Assembly (NCBI GenBank): GCA_934162535.1
Contig: CAKPJC010000001.1
Coordinates: forward strand, 1 to 64,000
Source: an uncultured Clostridia bacterium
Lineage (GTDB): Bacteria > Bacillota > Clostridia > TANB77 > CAG-508
Direction of reading: 5' to 3'
DNA: 64,000 bases
The notes below the pieces were generated by a model, which worked only from the letters and a program-made list of their open reading frames with translations, did not search any database and was not told the DNA's origin. The stretch's first letter is position 1, and each line of letters starts with the position of its first letter. The translations under genes were made by a program, and so were the position numbers. Below, piece after piece: positions 16,717 through 27,400 of the stretch.

Positions 16717-18332
16717 TGAGTAGTCCTATAGAAATATTAAATGAAAAAATCGATACAGACAAAGAGATACTATCTGTAATGCCAAAAAACACAAAGAAAA
16801 ACGCTGAACTATATGTAAAAAAAGTAACAGAAATAAAAGAAGGGTATCAAAAATATTTAGAAGAAGTCATTACAGAAATAAAAAGAAGAGCACACAAAAT
16901 AAACTCAATAAAAGAAAGTCCAGAAATAAAACAAGTAGAAAAAGAACTAAAAAAATTTGAAGGACTAGACTTGCTTGGAGCTGGAAATACATCATATGAA
17001 AAAATGAAACTTGACGAATTGTTATTCATACTACGCAGATTTTACAAAAATAATTTAGAGCAAGTAAATGAAAACATATTAGCATGTATAAGAAGATTTG
17101 GAGAGGTAGGAGTTGAATTAAAAGTTGATGACTTCAACTACAGCCCATTTGCAAAAAGATATATGAAAAGATTTTTCAAAGAATACAAAAAAGGCGATGT
17201 AAACTCACAAAACATGAAAGACACATTTGAAAAACTATATTGGGAATGTCCAGACATAATAGTACATATAGAATTAAATATAAGATACTTATATTTAAAA
17301 CACGAAAAAGAAATAGATAGACACTTTGCAAATGAAAACAAAGAAATATTAAGAGATTTAGAAACATCTGATAGAGACTATCTTGAAAAATACAAAACGC
17401 TAAGAGCAAAACTAGATGACTTAAATAGTGTAGACAAAAAAGTAATGTTAGACAAATTCTTAAACAAAGAATTAGATCCAAAAGACTATGAAGAAAGTGC
17501 AACAGAAAAGCAAATATCAAAAATGTTAGCAGAGCCATATGAAACATACACAAAAGCTGACTTAAATGAAATAACAGAAAACATAGTAAAGTTGTCAAAA
17601 ACACTAGAAGAATTCCAAAACTATTTAAAATACAAATATGTATATGAAGCAGTATTAAAAATATATAAAGAAAAAGACAAATACAAAAATGGATATGAAA
17701 AACAAAAAAAAGAAATACAAAAACTTGAAAGCAAACTTGAAAAAACAAATAAAAAATATGAAAACACTGATAAATTCAAAGAAATGTTTATATTCAAGAA
17801 AAACAGTGCAGAAAAATTAAAAACACTAACAATAGATATAAACAACCAAATATCTTCAATAAAAGAACTATATAGAAAAATAGACAGTATAAAGGTGTAC
17901 GACAAATTTGCAAGTATGCTAACAGACAACTCAACAATACATGAAGCACTATTTCTAGCAGGCTCATTTTACACATTTTTAGTAGAAACAATAATTGAAG
18001 AAATACAAGACATACCTGAAAAAGAAATAAACGAAAATGTAAAAGCAATAAGGAACTTTATTACAAGCCCATATATAACAATAATAAACAATGTAACAAT
18101 AAAAGAAGACAAAGACATGGCACTTATGATAAAAGACAAATATAATTTATTCAAAATAAACGTAAAAAAAGAAGATTTAGAAGAAACAACAATAGGCTCA
18201 TTAGTAAACACTGTTGATTCAATAATAAATGCATACAATATAGAAAACAGTGGTCTAGAAATAGATGATGTAAAATTCATTTTAAAAGCAAATAAAATAT
18301 TAGAAGACATAAATGCAGAACAAGACAAATAA
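16716..18332 (+). CDS. cytoplasmic coiled-coil protein, 538 aa
   Basis: A Lys/Glu-rich, almost wholly helical protein without signal peptide or membrane span. Strong heptad-like character is visible at about 325-355 (KEIQKLESKLEKTNKKYEN) and again at about 365-395. The N-terminal 300 residues look globular and helical. I do not recognise the family. GGTGGAG lies before the start, and translation should be coupled to the 42-residue ORF. With the signal peptidase gene 14 bp downstream, it forms a three-gene unit, so it may be a cytoplasmic chaperone or scaffold for surface subunits, but that is inference only. Confidence 0.6.
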   Translation: MSSPIEILNEKIDTDKEILSVMPKNTKKNAELYVKKVTEIKEGYQKYLEEVITEIKRRAHKINSIKESPEIKQVEKELKKFEGLDLLGAGNTSYEKMKLDELLFILRRFYKNNLEQVNENILACIRRFGEVGVELKVDDFNYSPFAKRYMKRFFKEYKKGDVNSQNMKDTFEKLYWECPDIIVHIELNIRYLYLKHEKEIDRHFANENKEILRDLETSDRDYLEKYKTLRAKLDDLNSVDKKVMLDKFLNKELDPKDYEESATEKQISKMLAEPYETYTKADLNEITENIVKLSKTLEEFQNYLKYKYVYEAVLKIYKEKDKYKNGYEKQKKEIQKLESKLEKTNKKYENTDKFKEMFIFKKNSAEKLKTLTIDINNQISSIKELYRKIDSIKVYDKFASMLTDNSTIHEALFLAGSFYTFLVETIIEEIQDIPEKEINENVKAIRNFITSPYITIINNVTIKEDKDMALMIKDKYNLFKINVKKEDLEETTIGSLVNTVDSIINAYNIENSGLEIDDVKFILKANKILEDINAEQDK

Positions 18333-18346
18333 CTGAAAGGTAAAAT

Positions 18347-18952
18347 ATGAAAGATTACTATGATGGAAAAATAAAAAATAAACAAAAGAAAACAATCCTT
18401 AAAAGCATAATAGTAAAATTAATATATATATTATTAGTCCCAATAATAATTTGGGACATAATAATATTATTTCAAACAATGAAAAATCCTTATGAAACAC
18501 CAAATGTATTTGGAATAAAAACATTTTGCATAATATCAGGAAGTATGGAACCAGAAATATCTGTAAATGATGTAGTAATAATAAAAGAAACTCCAAAGGA
18601 GGAAATAAAAAAAGGAGACATAATATCATTTGATAAAAATGGAGACATAATAACACATAGAATAATATATCTTACAACAAACAAAAATGGGGAAACAACA
18701 TATATTACAAAAGGTGACGCAAATAATATTGAAGACGAAGGATATGTTGAATACAAAGATATAGAAGGCAAAATGATAGGGAAAATACCTAAAATAGGAA
18801 AGATAATCATGGCACTAAAAAGCGAAACAACATTAATAATCACATTAGTAATTTTAATAACAATTTATATTGTAGAACAAAGAATTGAACGCAAAAAAGA
18901 CATAAGAAAAAACAAAAGAGAAAAATATGAAAAAGAAAAAAATAGCAATTAA
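18347..18952 (+). CDS. SipW-type signal peptidase I, intact
   Basis: A 201-residue signal peptidase of the Ser-His SipW type. Catalytic Ser66 lies in ISGSMEPE, His104 in IITHRIIYL, and Asp124 in TKGDANNIED. It has an N-terminal membrane helix at about 20-43 preceded by a basic segment, a C-terminal membrane helix at about 163-178, and a long Lys/Arg-rich cytoplasmic tail. Of the four SipW-like genes in the island, this one has the most canonical active-site boxes. GAAAGG lies before the start. No substrate gene is directly adjacent, so it may serve the subunits encoded at 14676-16428 or elsewhere. Confidence 0.9.
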   Translation: MKDYYDGKIKNKQKKTILKSIIVKLIYILLVPIIIWDIIILFQTMKNPYETPNVFGIKTFCIISGSMEPEISVNDVVIIKETPKEEIKKGDIISFDKNGDIITHRIIYLTTNKNGETTYITKGDANNIEDEGYVEYKDIEGKMIGKIPKIGKIIMALKSETTLIITLVILITIYIVEQRIERKKDIRKNKREKYEKEKNSN

Positions 18953-18966
18953 GTTGCTATTTTTTC
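18937..18966. terminator. bidirectional terminator between convergent genes
   Basis: AAAAAATAGCAA and TTGCTATTTTTT form a 12-bp stem around a 5-base loop, with A/T runs on both sides. Confidence 0.85.
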
Positions 18967-20681
18967 TTGCCCTTACCTCTTGAAGGTGGTACATTATAAA
19001 CTATATTAAAACATGAGAATTTATCCAATTCATTGTCATCAAGACAATCAAGATAAATATCTAATTCTTTCAAATTTTTACATGCTGCAATAACAGCAGG
19101 ATTTAAGTTAGATTGAAACATTAACTCAAAACCTAATTCAATTGCTTCTTTTAAATGTCCATGTTCTTTTTTCTTGATTAATTGATATGCTTCTCTAAAT
19201 CTTGACTTTATAGGATTTTTAAAGTTTTCTGTAGGAATAATATATTCATTTTGTATTAAATCCTTAACAGAAGAATATTTCTTTTTATTTTTCTTATATT
19301 GTCTTTGAACTTCTGCTAACTTGTATGGTAAGATAACTTGATTATCTTCTTCAGAGATTATTAATGTATCATTATCTTTCATTAAATCTATTTCATCTTC
19401 ATCTTCATCCTCATCTTCGTCATCTATTTCAATTTGTTTTACAGGTTTTTTCTTTTTTGTAACAGGCTTTTCTTCAACCACTTCTTCAGCAGGAGCTGGA
19501 GTAGGTGCTACTGGAGCAGGAGCTTGTACAGGCTCTGGTACTGCAACTGGTGCTGGTGCAGGTTGTGGTGTTACAACAGGAGCTACTGGTTGAGGTTGTA
19601 CTACCACTGGTTGCTGTACAGGTTGTGAAACTATTTGTTGTTGCATAATATGTTGTGGTTGAACAACAGGCTGTGGAATTTGTGCAACTAGTTTTTCTGG
19701 TAGTGGTTCATCAATAGATGGACTTACAGAATATGTTTTTGCATGTTTTGCTTTAGATTTTGCATTTGTATCAATTTTTTCAAATTCATCTGAAAATGTT
19801 ATTTCATTTTTTTCAACAGATATACTTAATGTAGGGTTATTAACACCAATTTCTATAAAACTTTTGTTGCGATCAATTCTTGATACATTTATATATGATG
19901 GTACTTCAATTGGCATGTTCGTTATTATAAAATACCCTTTGTTTTCACGAGATATTAATAATACATTTTCTGAGTTAGATATTTGTACTCCGATTGTTTT
20001 TATTGTAAAATTAAAGTTATCATCTTCTATGCAAACGGTTGCATCTTTTTCATTGAATAATACTTTGTATGTATCTTGTACTGTTGATATTGCAAGTATA
20101 TCATTATCAGATTTTGGGAAGAAACACAAAAGATCTGATGATGCCTTATCAGTTATTTCTTTGATATTTCTTGTAACATTTTTCTTTCCTTTTTCCCTGG
20201 TTATAGTGTCTCCCATAATAGCTTGTTTAGCTTCAGTTAATTTTGCCTTATTCTCTCCATTAGAACTTATTGCTTTGTTAGAGATCGCTGATAATTGCTC
20301 AAATGAGTTTATTGTTTTTTGCAATATTTCTCTAACAATTGTAATGTTCTTTTCAACTTTTGTAAATAATTTATTATATTGTTCTACATTTTGTTTAAGA
20401 GAAGTTTTTTGTCCCAAAATTATATCTAGAATATTATATAAGTTTGTTAAATCTTGTGTGTTTATTCCAATTTGAAGTAGTGCTGTTTCAAGACTTGCTA
20501 ATAACATATTTTTAAAAACCTCATCATTTGCAAATGTTGTTGAGATTTCTTCTACATATGTATTTATATAGCTTTTTAAACTGTTTTGGGAAAGTTGAAG
20601 GCCGTCAATTAGAGCCATTTCTTTTGTTATTATAGCATCGAATTGACTTGGGTTTTGTAGTTCTTCATCATAATTTATCAT
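18957..20681 (-). CDS. cytoplasmic scaffold-like protein with proline-rich and acidic linker
   Basis: A 574-residue protein with three parts. The first 220 residues are helical and coiled-coil-like. A region at about 220-330 contains strands and NVSRIDRNKSFIEIGVNNPTL. A long Pro/Val/Gln/Ala-rich linker (about 345-420) and an acidic run of Asp-Glu repeats precede a C-terminal helical domain of about 130 residues ending in GKGKKK. There is no signal peptide, so it is probably cytoplasmic. I place the start at the ATG preceded by GAGGAG; the upstream in-frame ATG overlaps that site. Linkers of this kind tether binding domains, so a hub or tether role is plausible. The family is unknown. It is divergent from the giant-adhesin operon across the second repeat array. 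Confidence 0.65.
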   Translation of the reverse strand: MINYDEELQNPSQFDAIITKEMALIDGLQLSQNSLKSYINTYVEEISTTFANDEVFKNMLLASLETALLQIGINTQDLTNLYNILDIILGQKTSLKQNVEQYNKLFTKVEKNITIVREILQKTINSFEQLSAISNKAISSNGENKAKLTEAKQAIMGDTITREKGKKNVTRNIKEITDKASSDLLCFFPKSDNDILAISTVQDTYKVLFNEKDATVCIEDDNFNFTIKTIGVQISNSENVLLISRENKGYFIITNMPIEVPSYINVSRIDRNKSFIEIGVNNPTLSISVEKNEITFSDEFEKIDTNAKSKAKHAKTYSVSPSIDEPLPEKLVAQIPQPVVQPQHIMQQQIVSQPVQQPVVVQPQPVAPVVTPQPAPAPVAVPEPVQAPAPVAPTPAPAEEVVEEKPVTKKKKPVKQIEIDDEDEDEDEDEIDLMKDNDTLIISEEDNQVILPYKLAEVQRQYKKNKKKYSSVKDLIQNEYIIPTENFKNPIKSRFREAYQLIKKKEHGHLKEAIELGFELMFQSNLNPAVIAACKNLKELDIYLDCLDDNELDKFSCFNIVYNVPPSRGKGKKK

Positions 20682-20718
20682 AATTTTACTCCTCATTAAA
20701 ATTCATAATACAAAACAA

Positions 20719-20747
20719 ATTATAACATATAAAATATAAATTTCCAA
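20719..20747 (-). promoter_or_regulatory. promoter for the minus-strand scaffold-like gene
   Basis: On the minus strand TTGGAA (20747-20742) and TATAAT (20724-20719) are separated by 17 bp. Confidence 0.65.
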
Positions 20748-20787
20748 CAAAATTTCCAAAAAAAATATATTTTTTTTATTAAAAAAA

Positions 20788-20825
20788 TGTAATAAAAATG
20801 TAAAGAAAAAGTAATATAAATGTAA
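20788..20825. promoter_or_regulatory. second tandem array of 11-bp-spaced TGTAA half-sites
   Basis: TGTAA at 20788, TGTAA at 20799, AGTAA at 20810 and TGTAA at 20821 are exactly 11 bp apart, and a further TGTAG lies at 20845. Motif, spacing and orientation match the array at 14531-14576, and again it lies between divergent genes. Confidence 0.7.
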
Positions 20826-20864
20826 TATTAAATACAGAAAAAAATGTAGAAAAAAAAAGTAAAA

Positions 20865-20875
20865 TATGATATACT
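20865..20875 (+). promoter_or_regulatory. -10 region of the giant-adhesin operon
   Basis: TATGAT (20865-20870) and the overlapping TATACT (20870-20875) are the candidate -10 elements. No consensus -35 is present, in keeping with activator-dependent use through the array just upstream. Confidence 0.4.
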
Positions 20876-20921
20876 CTCAATCAGAAGTGTAAACTTGTCA
20901 AAAAAGTGAATGGAGGGCAAA

Positions 20922-21470
20922 ATGAGACGTTCAAAAAAAAGAAAAAACGGCATTTTACATTCAACAGGACAGCGACGTAGAAACTACAAAAGAAGAAAAA
21001 AAATACTATTTTTTGACATAATACTAATTTTAACACTTATTATAATTTTTAATTTATTTGTAAAAAAAGAAGATGAAATACCAGTAGTAGAAAAATATAG
21101 TGAAGAACATCAAAAACAAATAATAAATGAAGAATTAGAGAAACAAAACATAACACAAGAAGCACAAAATAAAGACACAATAGAAATACCTGTGCCAGAA
21201 AAACAAAGTGGTTCAATGATAATAAATAAAATAACAATGTCAGAAATAGAAGATGGAAAAACAATATTAAGTTTTTTGATAGAAAATAAAGGGAAGAGTG
21301 ATGGAGGTTCATCATTTCCTATTTTATTAAAAGGTGTAGATGGAAATGTAATTTTAAAAACATACATAGATGTACCAGTAATAAAAGCTGGGCAACAGAC
21401 AAAAACAAACATAGTAATAGATGAAAAAATAAAAGATGTAGAAAGCACAGAACTCACAGATGAACAATAG
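20922..21470 (+). CDS. single-pass membrane protein with extracytoplasmic beta domain
   Basis: A 182-residue protein starting at the ATG preceded by GGAGGG (the in-frame ATG at 20910 overlaps that site). It has about 30 very basic residues, a membrane helix at about 29-47, a Glu/Gln-rich stalk, and a C-terminal domain whose LSFLIENKGKSDGG and IDVPVIKAGQQTKTNIVI fit an FxLYD-type or similar small beta sandwich. No cleavage box is evident, so it should stay in the membrane. It is the first gene of the operon, 9 bp ahead of the giant secreted protein, which makes it a candidate membrane attachment point for it. That link is inferred. Confidence 0.65.
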   Translation: MRRSKKRKNGILHSTGQRRRNYKRRKKILFFDIILILTLIIIFNLFVKKEDEIPVVEKYSEEHQKQIINEELEKQNITQEAQNKDTIEIPVPEKQSGSMIINKITMSEIEDGKTILSFLIENKGKSDGGSSFPILLKGVDGNVILKTYIDVPVIKAGQQTKTNIVIDEKIKDVESTELTDEQ

Positions 21471-21479
21471 GAGGAAAGA

Positions 21480-24400
21480 ATGAAATACTTTGAGAAATAT
21501 CAAAAAAGAAAATTTCATAAAAAAATAGTGAACACAGCTTTTTTATTAATATTCTCAATTATAGCAATAACATCATATTATACAGCTAATTTTTCAAAGG
21601 CAAAAGATATAATAGAAGTAAATGTTAATATAAAAGATACAATAATAAGTGAAAGCATAGAAAAATGCAAAGTAAATGCGACAGAAGGAATTGATGGAGA
21701 ATCATTTTATGTGAAATTACCAAAATATATTAATAACAAAAAGGTAATAAAATATTCATATAGCACAGAAAATGCAGGAGTATCAACAGATACAGAACAA
21801 ACTGCGGAAAACGAGGTAGAAAAAGCTGTAAAAGCAGAACAAAATGTGCCATTAAACCAAATAGGACCAAATGACATATTACCAGAAAGCAAAATATATT
21901 TAACATCAACAGAAGTAAAGAAACAAGAATTAACAATATTAGCACATTATGATATAAGAGAACAAAATGGCAAAAATTTATATAATCAATATATTGAAGA
22001 TACAAAAGATAATAACAAAATAACTGTATCAGGCTATATGCCGGAAAATGCGAAACTAATAATACAAGAAGTTGACAAAAAAGAAGCTCAAACAACAATA
22101 AGACAACAAAGCCAAAGACCCATAATATTGGCAGTAGCATATGACATAAAAATTCAATGTGGAGAAGACATATATGAGCCATACGAATTTGACCAAAACA
22201 TAAATGTAAAAATAGAAAAAGAAGATTTAAAAGAAAAAGAGACAAATGTATGGCATATAGATGACAAAAACAAAGTAGAAAAGTTAGAACAAAAGCCAGA
22301 AACAAATGATATAGAATTTGTAACAAATGGATTTTCAATATTTGGACTAGAAGATGTAGAAGCAACAGAATTGGCACTTGATGGAATGGCAGATAGTATT
22401 TTAACAATAGATGATGCAGAATCAGATAAATACTACTGGCAAGGTCAAAATTACACAGAAGACACAACAGGAGAAAACAAAAACATATACACGGAATATG
22501 CGAACGTTACAGTAAATTATCATGGATATGGATTAAATGAAGTAGAACCAGAAAAAATAGGATATGTATCATTAACAGAAAAATATAATATAGTTACATA
22601 CAAAAAAACTGCACCAATAGTTAGTGGAAACATATCTATTGAATTAGTAGATAATCCATTTATAGATAGACCAACTGGATACGGATTTGGTGGATGGACA
22701 TCACCAGATGGGATAATATCAACAGATACAAAGACAAAAACACAAACAATTACTGCAACAGGTTCAAAAAATGTGACACTAAACATATATGCAAACTGGA
22801 AAACAGCAACAGTAGTGTACTTGAACTCAGATGGAGGAAATGACAACTTAAATGATGGATTATCTCCTGAAACACCATTTGGTTCATGGAGTAGAGCATA
22901 TGAATATTTATATAACAACTCACAAGATAGAACTGACAGAGAAAACAACATAATAGTATTGACAGGAAACATAGACTCAACTATGCATGGCTCAAGGACA
23001 GTAACAGGTTCACAAACAATGCTTGCAGATGTTACATATGAATCATCAACAACATTCACATCAGGAGAAAAATATATATTAGCAACAGGGACAGGAGAAG
23101 GAAGCAATGCACTTGCTGGGATAAATGGAAGCATAGAAAATGCAACATTATCAACAACAGAAAAGCCACCAGCAGGAGCTGAATGGATAATCCAACAATC
23201 TGGAAATGGATATACAATAAAGAATAATGATAATTGGCAGTATTTACACCATTCAAGATATAGTGGATTATATTTTAGTGATTCGTCATTTACTTGGACA
23301 TATGATATTAACAATAGAAGATTTTATTATCAGACTACTGGATGGAGAAGAACGACATATTATTTAAGATATAATAATGGAACATGGACAACAACAACAA
23401 ATGCGAATTCAGCACAAAGTTTTTATTTTCTAAAATGTAAAGTAGAAAATGAAAGACCAGGTCCAATTGTAAATACAAAATCGGATAATATAGGAAGTAA
23501 CAACAACTATACATCATCAAGAAATGTTGCCTCAACAATAACAAGTTTATATGGACATGTGGATTATAGAGATAATGCGATAATGGACTTAACCCAAAAT
23601 AATTATAGACATATATATGCATATGCGGATTTACAAATAGAATATTTGAATATAAATGCGACAGGCTACACAAGAGCATGCGGAACAGACGGAATATCAA
23701 TAAGCACAAGATATCCAGTGTTTTACGGAAGAGCACACAATTTTAGAATAGGCAGAGGAATAAAACAAGCAGGAACAAGCAATGATGCATCAACAGCAGG
23801 TGCAGTAATAGGAGGATTTGAATCAGGAACAACAGTAGGAAGTACATATAATTCAAATAATGCATATAAATTAGTAATAGAATCAGGAAAATATTCATCA
23901 ATACTTGCATGGAATATGCGTGATGAAACAGCGAGCTATTATGGAACAGTAAATTGGACTTTAGGAAATGATATAGACAGAGTTTTAAAAGAGAATAGTC
24001 AATTAAAATCTTATTTTAGAAATACTGTAAATGCAGGAGGAGGAGTAAACGGCAGAGCAAATGTAAGAGATAAAGCATATCTGATAAATGTAAAAAGTGG
24101 GACTTTTGGAGTGGATGCAGTAACAGATGGATATGGTGATGCATACACATCTGGAATTTATATGGGAGGATATGGAACAGGTTCAAGTAGTGGCACAAGA
24201 GACATAAGTGATAGATATATGATAGTAGAAGGTGGATTAATATATAACATAAACTGTGGACTAAAGGTAGATAGTGGAAAGACAGATATATTAACAAAAC
24301 TTTATGTAAAAGGTGGAGAAATATATAACATTGTCGGTGGAGCAGGATTATCAACTACATACGGTTCAAGAATACAACAAATAACAGGAGGAAAAATAAG

Positions 24401-27400
24401 ATATAGTGTAAGTGGTGGTTCAAATGGATATAGTGGGTCAGATGGTGATGGACAAATATCAAATTGCAATACATTGGTATATATAGGTGGAAATGCACAA
24501 ATAGGGGATGAAACACTTGTAGGATATGTAACAGACAATAACACATCAAATGATGACCAAGGAAAATTATATCTAGTAGAAGCAGGATGCGTTTTAGGAG
24601 CAGGAAACGGAAGTAACCCTAATTATACAGCTGGTCAAGTAGACAATTCACATATTATAATTGCAGATGAAGCACATATACTAAACAGTGTATATGGTGG
24701 TGGAAACTACGGAATAGTAGGTAATAGAAATGGAACAACAGCAAAAGCAACAATAGACATTTTAGGTGGAACGGTTGATAGAAATGTATATGGGGGCTCA
24801 AATAATAGTAGCATATTTGGTTCAACAACAGTAAATGTAAAGGGAGGACATGTTAAAGGGGCTGTATATGGTGGAACAAACACATCAGGTACTGTAAGTT
24901 CAACAGCTACAGTAAATGTAACTGGTGGAATATTAGGAAATGACACAAATGCAGAAGATAATGAGGCATTATTTGGTGGAGGATATGGTCAAAGTACAAC
25001 AGTTTCAGGAAAAGCAACAGTGAATATATTAGACACGTCTTCAAATGTATATATATATGGTAGTGCATATGGAGGAAGCTCACTTGGTAGAATGAACTCA
25101 AATGTTGAAGTAAACATTCAAGATATACCAGGAAACTCAAATATAATATCAATTGTAGGTTCTGTATTTGCAGGAGGAAAAGGAACAACAACAACATCTG
25201 CTACAATTGCAGGAAGTGCAACATTAAATATAGATGGAAGCAATTTACCAGATTGTAGTGTATTTGGTGGAAATGATATAAATGGTACAACATCAGGTGC
25301 AATAACAGTTAATGTTGGTAGAACATATGAATCAAAACTAAAAAATGCATATGGTGGAGGAAATAAAGCAGGAATAACAACAACAACTCCAAGTGTAAGA
25401 GTGTATTTACTAGCAAATTCAAATGTAACAAATGCATTTAATGGTGGTAGAGCTGCAAACCTAACATCATCAGGAACATCTGATGCAACAAGAGCAATTT
25501 ACTTACAAGGAGGAAAGGCTAAAAATATATTTGGTGGATCAGACTCATCAGGAACAGTTACAGCAAGTCATGTATATATAGAATCAGGTACAGCAGAAAA
25601 TGTATATGGTGGAAACAATATTGGAGGAACAACAAATACAACATATGTATATGTTACAGGAGGAACAGTAACAAATACATATGGAGGAGGTTACCAAGCG
25701 TCAACACCAGCAACAAATGTTAGCCTAACAGGAGGAACAGTAACAAACGGATTTGGTGGAGGAAATGCAGCAGATGTAACCAATACATCAATATCACTTG
25801 CTGGAAGTACTGCAACAAATATATATGGTGGCTCAAATGAAAAAGGCACAGTTTCAAGTACATATGTAACCATAAATTCTGGAACAGTAACAAACGTATA
25901 TGGAGGAAACAACGCAGGTGGAAAATCAGTAAATACAGAAGTAATAGTTAATTCTTCTACAGAAAATGTATATGGAGGAGGAAATGAGGCTATAACATCT
26001 GGAGACACACTTGTAACATTACATAATGCAACAATTACAGGAAGTGCATTTGGAGGAGGAAATGGTGCTGCAGCTATAGTTTTAGGAAATAGTGTAATTA
26101 CAGCCGATGGAACAACAAACATAGCACATGACCTATTTGGTGGAGGAAATGCAGCAGCAACAGGTTCATCATCAAAAACATCAAAAGTTACAGTTGACAT
26201 ATCAGGAGGAACAATAAGAGGAGATGTTTATGGAGCAGCAAACACATCAGTTGTTACAGGTGAAACACATGTTAATATAGGAACAACAGTTGTTTCAACA
26301 ACAGGACTAACACAAGGAACAATAGATATTGCAGGAACAGTATTTGGTGGAGGAAAATCAAATACAGCTGGTTCAGAAGACTACGACTTCTCATTTGAGA
26401 GTGTTATAGGAAATACATATATAGACATAAATGCAGAAAATTATGACAATGGAACATATACATATAATATAAGAAAAAGTATATTTGGAGCAGGAAATGC
26501 TGCAACAATGTCAGGAGATGGATACATAAATATAACTAATTACGGAAAAGCTAGTGATATAAAACAAAACATATCAATACAAAGAGCAACGACAGTTACA
26601 ATAGACAATAGTGTAATGTATCTTGAAGGAACAACAGATAGGACAAACGAAATATCGACAGCTGTATATACATTAAACAGAATAAAAGATTTAAAAGTAA
26701 AAAATAATACAACATTATATTTAGCAAGTGGTGCTAATATACTTGAAAAACTTACAAGTATAGACTCATCAGAATCAAAAGCAACAGTAACAATTGGTCC
26801 AAATGGAGTATTATCAAGAAATGTAGATAATAGAATTTACTTATTACAAGGAAAGAACTTAATTTTAAAAACAGAAGCTGGTGCACATGGTGAAGTATAT
26901 GGAATGACATATGTAGGTTTATTCAAAGGAATACTTAATAGAGATACAGGAATATATGGAACAAACTATAATCATGGAGACACAGTTCCAGCAGATTATG
27001 AAGAATTTGCAAGAAATTCATATGTTCAAGGTAAACACTATGATGGGCATGATATAAAAATAGATGGTTTCTATACAAACTATGAGGAAGATGGAGTCAT
27101 TGCAACAAAATATATAGAACCAACACCAGAATCAGCACCATATTATCAATGGATATTAGGTAAAGTTTCAGATGATATATATTATGATGAAATAGAATTA
27201 ATTGCAACAAAATATGCAACGACATCAACATATGTATTGGACTTAACAGGACTTGATTTCCCAAATATGACAGTAAATGTTATAGGATTTGATACATCAG
27301 AATTAAGAAATGATGTAATATTAAAAGACAATAGTGAAATACCTAATATTGAAATGGATGCAACAAAAGCAAATACAACATTTGGATTAACAATGACAGC

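Noticed and set aside
19434..20475. Plus-strand frames opposite the 574-residue scaffold-like gene
   Set aside because: The minus-strand gene has a promoter, ribosome site and terminator; the opposite frames have none and read as low-complexity shadow.
24687..26280. Repeat-rich stretch that could suggest a CRISPR array or tandem DNA repeat
   Set aside because: The repeats are in one open reading frame, are diverged at DNA level, vary in length and encode GG turns of a beta-helix. There are no identical repeats with unique spacers.
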